Assembly (NCBI GenBank): GCA_018058125.1
Contig: JAGPCH010000039.1
Span: 1 to 8,982 of the forward strand
From: Ignavibacteria bacterium
Lineage (GTDB): Bacteria; Bacteroidota; Ignavibacteria; Tepidaquicellales; Tepidaquicellaceae
Direction of reading: 5' to 3'
Length of the DNA stretch: 8,982 nucleotides
The number at the start of each line of letters is the position of its first letter. Positions within the stretch are counted from its first letter, which is position 1. The position numbers were made by a program, and so were the translations under genes. The notes below the pieces were generated by a model that worked only from the letters and a program-made list of their open reading frames with translations, was not told the DNA's origin and did no database searches. Of the stretch, positions 1 through 6,028 are shown one piece after another.

Positions 1-574
1 GTGATTCGGGAATCGTGCTGATCTGCTCTTTGATCCAGATGTCAAGCGAATCAAGCTGAAGCTGATACTCTTTCAAATTGGTTTCATAAAATTCTTTATT
101 CTTCGGGTCAGCTTCAATTAGTCCTTTCGCAACATTATCAGCATATGTCTTTACATTATTTACATCAAACCAGGCATGCGGGTCAGGATCTCCGAAACCT
201 TTTTCATCTGTCATAGGAGTTAATCCTTCAGTAACAATTACTTCTGTTTTTTTTCCACCAGCTCCTCTGATCATTTCTTCTATCCAGTGCTCCAATGCAA
301 AACCATTTATAAAGACAATATCACTGTTTGCCACAAGCCTTGGATCAGATGGTTTGGGATGATAGGTGTGCGGATCGATACCAACTCCGCAGATGCTGTA
401 TGCATCCACCTTTTCTTTACCGATACTCTTAACTATATCATTAATAATAGTGATAGTAGAAACAGCTGTGATCTTGTCACTCTTTGCTTTCGGATTTACA
501 TCAGAGTTGCTATCACCGCAACCTGCAATTAAAATAAAATAAAAAATTAATAAAAAAATTGAATGTTTTAGCAT
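1..574 (-). CDS. Metal ABC transporter substrate-binding lipoprotein (ZnuA/TroA/MntC family), 3' part beyond the left edge
   Basis: This is the extracytoplasmic metal-capture component of a Mn/Fe/Zn ABC importer (cluster A-I, ZinT/TroA fold). I translated 191 residues from an ATG at 574-572; the frame is open to the left edge, so the C-terminal lobe is missing. A short signal peptide ends in a lipobox (IAGC) with the lipidated Cys at residue 19. Family motifs follow: VGIDPHTYHPKPSD (residues 64-77), with the first metal-ligand His at 69, the NGFALEHW segment (90-97), and DPHAWFDVNN (131-140), with the second ligand His at 133. The long His-rich loop that marks many zinc-specific ZnuA proteins is absent before DPHAW, which leans toward Mn or Fe; this is inference. 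The usual Glu of the first motif (YEP) is His72 here. It starts 6 bases after the DtxR-type regulator and is surely co-transcribed with it. Permease and ATPase genes are expected beyond the left edge. Confidence 0.9.
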   Translation of the reverse strand, partial: MLKHSIFLLIFYFILIAGCGDSNSDVNPKAKSDKITAVSTITIINDIVKSIGKEKVDAYSICGVGIDPHTYHPKPSDPRLVANSDIVFINGFALEHWIEEMIRGAGGKKTEVIVTEGLTPMTDEKGFGDPDPHAWFDVNNVKTYADNVAKGLIEADPKNKEFYETNLKEYQLQLDSLDIWIKEQISTIPES

Positions 575-580
575 AAAATT

Positions 581-1231
581 CTATAAAAGTTTTACAAAAA
601 TATTATCGGCCAGTTTTTCGCTTAGAAAAATATTGCCGGCTCTGAAATGTATCTGAATGGAATTGTCAAAATTGATCTTTTCAATTACTCTGATCTCATC
701 ATTCAATTTCAAACCTACTTTAGACAGATAAACAAGGACTTCCGAACTTTCGTCAGAGACCTGTTTTATTACTGCTGAATCCCCTGTTTTCAGGCTGGAT
801 GCGGGTATAGTCTCTACTTCCTGTATTTTGCCGTTTGTGTCCGGAATAGGATGACCGTGAGGATCGAATTTGGGATACTCAAGAAATTTCTCAAGCCTGG
901 AGATTAAATCGTCTGAAGATGCATGTTCAAGATTTTCCGCTTCATTATGCACATTCTCCCAGGTATAATTTAACTGTTCCACTAAAAACACTTCCCAGAT
1001 CCTGTGCTTCCTTACTAAATTTATTGCAATGGCAGAACCTTTTTTTGTGAGCTCAAAACCTTTATATGGAATATTTTTTATATAACCTGATTTAGATAAT
1101 TTTGATATCATGTCACTTACAGCTGCAGAAGAAATATTAAGTCTTTCTGCGAGTATACTTGTTGTGACCTTTCCCTGTGAATTACGGATCGAGTAAATGT
1201 TCTTCAGATAGTCTTCTAAACTTTTGTTCAA
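581..1231 (-). CDS. DtxR/MntR-family metal-dependent transcriptional regulator
   Basis: Metal-activated DNA-binding repressor, 216 residues, with the three-part layout of the longer DtxR proteins: N-terminal winged helix (about 1-65), metal-binding/dimerisation domain (66-130, ending in the typical DPHGHPIP), and a FeoA/SH3-like C-terminal domain (about 144-216). The metal residues are readable by alignment to known members. His76, Glu80 and His95 match DtxR site 1. Asp7, Glu99, Glu102 and His103 match the second site, where DtxR has Met10 and Cys102 and MntR has Asp8 and Glu99. MntR Glu11 is Lys10 here. Acidic rather than Met/Cys ligands favour manganese sensing (inference). The start is a TTG at 1231: a TAA stop lies directly upstream in frame, the next Met is residue 41, and the conserved SLEDYL helix needs this start. 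It heads an operon with the metal-binding lipoprotein, its likely target. Repeats in its own promoter suggest autoregulation. Confidence 0.92.
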   Translation of the reverse strand: MNKSLEDYLKNIYSIRNSQGKVTTSILAERLNISSAAVSDMISKLSKSGYIKNIPYKGFELTKKGSAIAINLVRKHRIWEVFLVEQLNYTWENVHNEAENLEHASSDDLISRLEKFLEYPKFDPHGHPIPDTNGKIQEVETIPASSLKTGDSAVIKQVSDESSEVLVYLSKVGLKLNDEIRVIEKINFDNSIQIHFRAGNIFLSEKLADNIFVKLL

Positions 1232-1243
1232 TTAATTATATTT

Positions 1244-1279
1244 TTAAGTTAGCAACGATACAAACTTAAGCAAACTTAA
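1244..1279. promoter_or_regulatory. Candidate operator: three AACTTAA heptamers over the regulator promoter
   Basis: The heptamer AACTTAA occurs on the plus strand at 1263-1269 and 1273-1279, exactly 10 bases apart (one helical turn), and inverted (TTAAGTT) at 1244-1250. The inverted copy and the nearer direct copy form an inverted repeat with a 12-base spacer. All three sit just upstream of the DtxR-type gene, and the nearer direct copy overlaps its predicted -7 element. Placement at the start of a metalloregulator operon suggests an autoregulatory binding site. The repeats are seen directly; the function is inference. Confidence 0.45.
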
Positions 1280-1292
1280 CTTTTTTATCAAG
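1261..1292 (-). promoter_or_regulatory. Bacteroidota-type promoter of the regulator-lipoprotein operon
   Basis: Read on the minus strand: CTTG (1292-1289), a 20-base spacer, then TAAGTTTG (1268-1261), a perfect match to the Bacteroidota -7 consensus TAnnTTTG with the -33 TTG at the expected distance. Transcription would start near 1254, giving a leader of roughly 20-25 bases before the TTG start at 1231. A second TAAGTTTG at 1278-1271 has no correctly spaced TTG and is probably part of the operator repeat. Confidence 0.5.
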
Positions 1293-1327
1293 TCCGAATA
1301 AATATTCTGAAAGTATCAAAAAAGTCA

Positions 1328-1357
1328 TTTGTTCGCCGTTCTGAAATTATTATTTTG
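1328..1357 (+). promoter_or_regulatory. Possible promoter of the metallophosphoesterase gene
   Basis: TTTG (1328-1331), an 18-base spacer, then TTATTTTG (1350-1357), one mismatch from TAnnTTTG. It would give a leader of about 30 bases to the ATG at 1395. The match is weaker than at the other three promoters, and the AT-rich region makes chance matches likely. Confidence 0.3.
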
Positions 1358-1394
1358 AAACGAAAATAAACATACTCACGTTAGCTCACATTAT

Positions 1395-2672
1395 ATGACA
1401 ATCTGGAACAGAATAATCTTCTTCACAATAGTTTTTGGTATATTTTTTGGACTGCAATTCTTAGTCCATAGAACCTTCTATAAATTTGTAAGATCAAAAT
1501 ATCCCGAATCTAAATTCTTAAAGTATTTATCGATCTATCCTTTTATAATTTTCAATCTTCCGTTTATATATATCATAGCCAACGGGTTCAGCTCTGCAAA
1601 TATTCCTGAGACATTATATACTTTTGTTTTCCTCCCGTTTTATATTTTCCAGGGAGCTGTGGTCTTTATCGGGATATTTCTGCTGATCGGAAAAATTCTT
1701 AAAGCTCCGTTTTCACTTACATACTGGATTCTGAATAAATTTGAATCCGTTAATAAATTTTTCAATAAACCCGAAGTAAAGAAGATCGATTATTCGAGAA
1801 GGAAGTTCATAAGAGGCACTACTGCTCTTGTCTCGGGATATGCTTTTACCGGAGCTACTCTGGGAGTTTTGACCAGTCACGATTATGAGATCGTAAATAA
1901 GGAAATAACGATCGGCAACTTACCTCCGGAATTAAAAGGAACAACCATCACCCTTATAAGTGACATTCACTCCGGTCCTTATATGAAAGAGGAAATGATG
2001 AAGGAGTATACTGATGTGATAAATGATTTGAAATCAGATTTCATTTTCATTCCCGGAGATTTTACGAATTCAAATAAAATGGAAGTTCATCCGCTTGTAA
2101 ATGCCTTAAGCAATCTGAAAGCGGACAAAGGTATTTACGGAACTCTGGGAAATCATGATTATTTCTCGGATGCGGAATATGTAGCGAAAGTAATCTCAAA
2201 TGAATCACCTGTGAAAATACTTAGAAACAATTCTGAACTTTTGAATATAAACGGCAAGAATATTTCAATAATAGGATGTGATGATACACGGAAAAGCAAT
2301 TCTGACACAGATACCACTCTGATGAGTTATTATGAATCTTCCATGGATCTTGCAAGAGGGCAGATTGAAAAAAATAATCTTGTCTATGAAGAAGTCCCTA
2401 AACTGGTTTTATTTCACAAACCTTACTTCCTGGAAGAGATGGCCGGCAAAAAACCGGATCTTATTCTCAGCGGACATACTCACGGCGGTCAGGTGGTTTT
2501 AGCCAGTTTCGGCGATCTTAATATTTCATTTGCAGGTGCTGTGAGCAAATACATCAGCGGACTTTATAAATCCGGAAATTCACAGATGTATATTTCAAGA
2601 GGTATCGGAAGCGTTGCTCTTCCTATCAGATTTAACTGTCCGCCGGAGATCACAAAGATCACTTTAGTTTAG
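1395..2672 (+). CDS. Membrane-anchored metallophosphoesterase (YkuE/YaeI-like) with internal twin-arginine motif
   Basis: Calcineurin-type binuclear metallophosphoesterase, 425 residues, probably acting on a phosphodiester substrate outside the cytoplasm; the substrate is unknown. All core motifs are present: DIH (Asp190, His192), GD (221-222), GNHD (252-255), His341 in LFHKP, and GHTHGG (360-365). The ending PIRFNCPPEIT resembles B. subtilis YkuE. The N-terminal third is a membrane domain with hydrophobic helices near 5-24, 44-63 and 78-100. After it come SRRKFIRG (134-141), a Tat-like twin-arginine motif, and a weakly hydrophobic segment (142-159) leading into the enzyme domain. The loops at 25-43 and 101-140 are strongly basic, so both should be cytoplasmic, which places the enzyme domain outside. 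YkuE proteins usually have the Tat signal at the very N terminus. The gene stands alone, divergent from the regulator operon. The start is an ATG without a Shine-Dalgarno sequence. Confidence 0.88.
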   Translation: MTIWNRIIFFTIVFGIFFGLQFLVHRTFYKFVRSKYPESKFLKYLSIYPFIIFNLPFIYIIANGFSSANIPETLYTFVFLPFYIFQGAVVFIGIFLLIGKILKAPFSLTYWILNKFESVNKFFNKPEVKKIDYSRRKFIRGTTALVSGYAFTGATLGVLTSHDYEIVNKEITIGNLPPELKGTTITLISDIHSGPYMKEEMMKEYTDVINDLKSDFIFIPGDFTNSNKMEVHPLVNALSNLKADKGIYGTLGNHDYFSDAEYVAKVISNESPVKILRNNSELLNINGKNISIIGCDDTRKSNSDTDTTLMSYYESSMDLARGQIEKNNLVYEEVPKLVLFHKPYFLEEMAGKKPDLILSGHTHGGQVVLASFGDLNISFAGAVSKYISGLYKSGNSQMYISRGIGSVALPIRFNCPPEITKITLV

Positions 2673-2691
2673 TAAAATTTCCCGGGAACAA

Positions 2692-3684
2692 TTATTTCCC
2701 TGAATACTTATCGGATGGTGAAAATTTTTCAACTTTGTTACTGATTGGTTTCTGTGACATTAAATAATCAAACACAGCTCCAAGATCTTCATCAGTACAC
2801 ACTTCTCCGTAAAAAGTCCATGGCATCACTGAATTAAATTCTCCTTCATTAACGGAAATATTTGTTACTTCCGGAGAAGCAGAAGATCTGAATTTCTGAA
2901 TAAACTGCTCTTTGGTCCACTTCCCTATCCCGGTTTCCGGATCCGGAGTAATATTTGATGTTCTTACAATTCCACCTTTTGGAGCAGGAAATTCAACTCC
3001 GCCCGAAAACATTTTCTCTTTTATAAATTCACCTTTCTCCATTGGAGAATGACAGGCATTACATCCGATAGAATAATATTCTCCAATGGCCAGTTTATTA
3101 TCAGGATCAGGAAAATTCTTAAAATCAGGATCTCCCGGAATGGTTCTGAAAATGAGATTCACCGGAAAGTTAAACTCGTGTTTGGGAATTTTATTTTTAA
3201 CAGGCGGTAATGTCCTGATATAAGCTATAATTGCTTTGATATCGTCTTCATCCATATTCCGGTAAAATGTATAAGGCATCATCGGTCCCAGCGGCTCACC
3301 ATCTTTATCCACTCCCATTGTAATAGCCCTGAAAATTTCACCATCAGTCCATCCTCCAAGACCTGTAGCGACATCGGAAGTTATATTTCTTGCCGGAATA
3401 AAGCCCGCTCCTTCCCCATAATCCTGACCACCTTTACCTTCAGTACCGGCTATTATAGGACCGTTCATTTTACTGTAATCCCGCGCCGAATGACAATCCA
3501 TGCACGATGCAAATCCATAAGCAAGATACTTACCTCTTGCCACCATTTCTTCGGAAGGCACGATTTTCATATCAGGTGCAGCGCTGACCTTTGGATATTG
3601 AGTTTTAATATAAAAATATCCTGCTGTAAGAATTATTATAACTAATGCGAAAAAATAAATAAAAAATTTAAAAAACTTGTTCAT
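2692..3684 (-). CDS. Membrane-anchored diheme cytochrome c
   Basis: Electron-transfer protein, 330 residues, with one N-terminal anchor helix (about 7-26) and two class I cytochrome c domains facing the periplasm. Heme motifs are CMDCH (Cys61, Cys64, His65) and CNACH (Cys208, Cys211, His212). Likely axial methionines are Met135 or Met136 in MMPYTFY and Met287 in VMPWTFY. The two domains are an internal duplication: each has a heme motif, then NIT(S/P)DxxTGxGxWT (100-113 and 244-257), then MPxTFY and an acidic DED(D/L) helix. This pattern recurs in cytochrome subunits of periplasmic alcohol, aldehyde and sugar-acid dehydrogenases. No dehydrogenase or oxidase gene lies beside it, so its partner is unknown. 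Cys296, outside the heme motifs, is unusual in the second domain. It is convergent with the phosphoesterase gene (19 bases between stops) and divergent from rdgB. Confidence 0.9.
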   Translation of the reverse strand: MNKFFKFFIYFFALVIIILTAGYFYIKTQYPKVSAAPDMKIVPSEEMVARGKYLAYGFASCMDCHSARDYSKMNGPIIAGTEGKGGQDYGEGAGFIPARNITSDVATGLGGWTDGEIFRAITMGVDKDGEPLGPMMPYTFYRNMDEDDIKAIIAYIRTLPPVKNKIPKHEFNFPVNLIFRTIPGDPDFKNFPDPDNKLAIGEYYSIGCNACHSPMEKGEFIKEKMFSGGVEFPAPKGGIVRTSNITPDPETGIGKWTKEQFIQKFRSSASPEVTNISVNEGEFNSVMPWTFYGEVCTDEDLGAVFDYLMSQKPISNKVEKFSPSDKYSGK

Positions 3685-3752
3685 AAGCTTAAAAAATTAA
3701 TTTTTAAATTGATATTTAATTTTAAAATTGTGTTTTTGAGTTACAAAAATTC

Positions 3753-3784
3753 ATTGGTTCTCCGAATTTTATGTAATATGTTTG
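3753..3784 (+). promoter_or_regulatory. Bacteroidota-type promoter of rdgB
   Basis: ATTG (3753-3756), a 20-base spacer, then TATGTTTG (3777-3784), a perfect TAnnTTTG. The predicted start near 3791 gives an AT-rich leader of about 80 bases before the rdgB ATG at 3872, longer than for the other genes here. I found no convincing matching promoter for the divergent cytochrome gene in the same 187-base intergenic region. Confidence 0.5.
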
Positions 3785-3854
3785 TAACTTGGTTCAGCAA
3801 ATTACAAATTTTATTTTAAAAATCAAATTATTTTTTTAATTCAAGTTTTACTGG

Positions 3855-3861
3855 AAAAGGA
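3855..3861 (+). promoter_or_regulatory. Shine-Dalgarno-like sequence of rdgB
   Basis: AAAAGGA ends 10 bases before the rdgB ATG. It is the only reasonable Shine-Dalgarno candidate I noticed in the window; the other starts are preceded by A/T-rich sequence. Confidence 0.35.
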
Positions 3862-3871
3862 ATTCATCATA

Positions 3872-4468
3872 ATGAAAAAAATTTTAATGGCTACAAATAA
3901 TCAGAACAAAGTCAAAGAAATAAGATCTGTTCTTAATACTGTAAAAAGCATTTCAATATATTCACTTAATGATTTCGGCATTACGGCAGAAGTGGAAGAA
4001 AACGGAAGTACGCTGGAAGAGAATGCTCTTATAAAAGCTGAGTATGTATTCCGGTTGCTTAATATACCAGCTATCTCAGATGATACAGGATTATTTGTTA
4101 ATGCTCTCAATGGCGATCCGGGAGTTTACTCAGCACGCTATGCCGGGGAAAAAGCATCATATAAAGATAATTGCGTCAAATTATTGTCAGAGTTAAAAAA
4201 TGTTGAAATGGAAAAGAGAAAAGCAAGATTTGAGTCTGTCATATGTTTTTATTCAGAAAAGAAAAAATATGAATTTTTTAAAGGAGTATGTCATGGTAAG
4301 ATCATTGAAAAGGAAAGAGGTGAAAACGGATTCGGATATGATCCGCTTTTTGTTCCGGATGGTATGTCAAAAACTTTCGCGGAACTTGATGGAAAGGAAA
4401 AAAATCAAATTTCACACAGAGCTTTGGCTTTAAAATCCTTCAAAGTATTTATTGAAAAAAATTACTAA
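3872..4468 (+). CDS. rdgB: Non-canonical purine NTP pyrophosphatase (RdgB/HAM1, dITP/XTP/ITP)
   Basis: Cytosolic house-cleaning enzyme that hydrolyses dITP, ITP and XTP to the monophosphate plus pyrophosphate, keeping deaminated purines out of DNA and RNA. At 198 residues it has normal family length. Motifs in order: MATNNQNKVKEI (6-17, phosphate-binding N terminus with Lys13), ENGSTLEENALIKA (43-56), ISDDTGL (68-74, with Asp71 aligning to the catalytic Asp69 of E. coli RdgB), GDPGVYSARYAG (81-92), NGFGYDPLF (152-160, base recognition) and ISHRALALK (180-188). No key residue is missing. It has its own promoter, and its stop is only 3 bases from the stop of the convergent BNR-repeat gene, leaving no room for a separate terminator. 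Confidence 0.96.
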   Translation: MKKILMATNNQNKVKEIRSVLNTVKSISIYSLNDFGITAEVEENGSTLEENALIKAEYVFRLLNIPAISDDTGLFVNALNGDPGVYSARYAGEKASYKDNCVKLLSELKNVEMEKRKARFESVICFYSEKKKYEFFKGVCHGKIIEKERGENGFGYDPLFVPDGMSKTFAELDGKEKNQISHRALALKSFKVFIEKNY

Positions 4469-4471
4469 TAA

Positions 4472-5902
4472 TTAATGGCTGATAAATTCACCAAAATTAA
4501 ATATCCCTGCATAGAGATCGAAGTTATTATTCCTGCCGTCAGTCCATACTGCTATCAGTTCATCTCCGGAAAAAACACATGAATTATAATCACCTATATA
4601 ATTTTTAACAGCGATATTACCGGGATCAAAACTTTTCAGTGACAATTTTTTATCAATGAAAGTTAAACCGCCGTCTGTGGAAAATGACAGATAAGTATTG
4701 GTAAGTACGTTTGCCCTGTCATCTCTCGAGTCCTGATATATTATGAATATATTTCCGGATTTATCAGACGATATGGCGGGAAGGAACTGATCATTTTTCG
4801 TGCTATCAGAATTCACTCTGAGCGGCTCAGTAAACTCAGAGGTATTTAACAAGAACTTACAAAAATAAATATCCGATTGATCTTCGGATCCTGAACCGGA
4901 TGAATAGGTTAATAAAAATTCCGAATTGCCATTCAATATTACATTTGGCTCGGAATTTATTCTTATGCCTTTATCCGATGTTTTTTTAATTAAATACTGC
5001 CCATTCGAATAAATTCCGGACGGATTTAAATGCAAATATGAAGCGATTGAAGTCCAGCTTTCCCCGCCATCAGAAGACTTTTTAACTCTTATCTCATTTT
5101 CATTCTTTAAATAAAAAATAAATATTTCCCCGTTATTATTTTCTATAATTTTACCGAATTTGACTTTGCTCCCGTCAATCGGAATTGGTGCAGAAAAGGT
5201 CAAGCCTCCGTCAGTACTGCGCGCAAAAAGGATTTGTGAAGTCAATCCCTTTTTTTCAGTCCATGTAATGAAAATTGAGTTCTCTCTGAATGAATCATTG
5301 CTTACAGCCAGTCCGGGTTTATCAATATGAATATTCTCTTTGCTGTTATAATCAATAAACTCACTGTTTGTATTCCAATTGATTCCATTATCAGAAGAAA
5401 TTGCAAAACATAATCCATCCCTGTTGTTGTTATGCAGATCTTTCTGAACAGCCGTAAATACAATATTACCGGCATTGTCAAATCTTATTACAGGATCAGA
5501 ATAAAAGGAACTTTCAAATTTTGATGAAAGCGGAATCTGTACTTCTTTCCAATTTAGTCCTTTGTCAGAGGAAATAAACATAACTGCAAACTTATCATTT
5601 CCTGAAAAATTATTAGCTGTAACTGCCAGAAAGTCTTCATTAAAAGGACTGCAAATAATAATTGGCTCTGAAACACCTGTAAAATCATTTATTCTCACAT
5701 TTTTTATATAACCTGACTCCTGAATATCCTTATAGGAATACGAAATTTTTTCCCCGAATTTGTCCGCATAATATATTCTTTCAGGAGAAAGCTGCAGCTC
5801 GCTTTTGTGATCATAACTATTAAGTACAATATAGACAAACACAGAAGAAAACAATAATACTGAAAGAGCAGTAGGTAATATTTTTTTAAATTTCTGAAGC
5901 AA
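4472..5902 (-). CDS. Exported BNR/Asp-box beta-propeller protein of unknown function
   Basis: A 476-residue protein with a basic N terminus and one hydrophobic segment (about 9-28), either an uncleaved anchor or a signal peptide; there is no lipobox. Five Asp-boxes (S-x-D-x-G-x-x-W/F) are readable: SSDKGLNW (111-118), SSDNGINW (169-176), STDGGLTF (229-236), SSDGGESW (276-283) and STDGGLTF (408-415). This spacing fits a sialidase-like beta-propeller. I do not see the arginine-triad/FRIP context of true sialidases, so enzymatic activity is not supported; ligand binding or a surface role is possible. The last blades (YQDSRDD, VWTDGRNN) resemble secreted FCB-group BNR proteins, but no type IX secretion C-terminal domain follows. 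The start is a TTG at 5902: an in-frame stop lies at 5923-5921, no ATG lies between, and the next Met is residue 108. Confidence 0.8.
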   Translation of the reverse strand: MLQKFKKILPTALSVLLFSSVFVYIVLNSYDHKSELQLSPERIYYADKFGEKISYSYKDIQESGYIKNVRINDFTGVSEPIIICSPFNEDFLAVTANNFSGNDKFAVMFISSDKGLNWKEVQIPLSSKFESSFYSDPVIRFDNAGNIVFTAVQKDLHNNNRDGLCFAISSDNGINWNTNSEFIDYNSKENIHIDKPGLAVSNDSFRENSIFITWTEKKGLTSQILFARSTDGGLTFSAPIPIDGSKVKFGKIIENNNGEIFIFYLKNENEIRVKKSSDGGESWTSIASYLHLNPSGIYSNGQYLIKKTSDKGIRINSEPNVILNGNSEFLLTYSSGSGSEDQSDIYFCKFLLNTSEFTEPLRVNSDSTKNDQFLPAISSDKSGNIFIIYQDSRDDRANVLTNTYLSFSTDGGLTFIDKKLSLKSFDPGNIAVKNYIGDYNSCVFSGDELIAVWTDGRNNNFDLYAGIFNFGEFISH

Positions 5903-5926
5903 ATTTGAGGTTGTTTTTTCTTACAG

Positions 5927-5958
5927 CAAAATTATAAAAGATTGATAGTAAAAACAAT
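5927..5958 (-). promoter_or_regulatory. Bacteroidota-type promoter of the BNR-repeat gene
   Basis: Read on the minus strand: ATTG (5958-5955), a 20-base spacer, then TAATTTTG (5934-5927), a perfect TAnnTTTG. Transcription would begin near 5920, a short leader before the TTG start at 5902. This separates the gene from the upstream aro operon, whose last stop is at 6029, although readthrough cannot be excluded because I see no strong hairpin terminator between them. Confidence 0.55.
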
Positions 5959-6028
5959 ACTTTGCTTTGGTCTTCGGATTTTATTGATCATTATAATTTA
6001 AGTTTATTCACTCTGTAAATTCAGATTA

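Noticed and set aside
287..532. 81-residue plus-strand open frame
   Set aside because: It lies antisense to the metal-binding lipoprotein, whose family motifs are clear. Its own translation shows no recognisable domain.
2679..2700. TTCCCGGGAA palindrome and GGGAA...TTCCC stem between the convergent phosphoesterase and cytochrome genes, considered as a bidirectional terminator
   Set aside because: The stem is only 5 bp with a 7-base loop, no T-run follows on either strand, and it overlaps the last cytochrome codons. It is too weak to call.
3692..3705. Perfect AT palindrome (AAAAATTAATTTTT) just upstream of the cytochrome c gene, considered as an operator
   Set aside because: In sequence this AT-rich, a 14-base A/T palindrome is easily produced by chance, and nothing links it to a regulator.
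4472..5902. Annotation of the BNR protein as a sialidase
   Set aside because: Asp-boxes alone occur in many propellers, and the catalytic motif context was not found.
5903..6028. Hairpin terminator after aroC
   Set aside because: Only short A/T-rich imperfect inverted repeats are present, with no G/C stem followed by a T-run.
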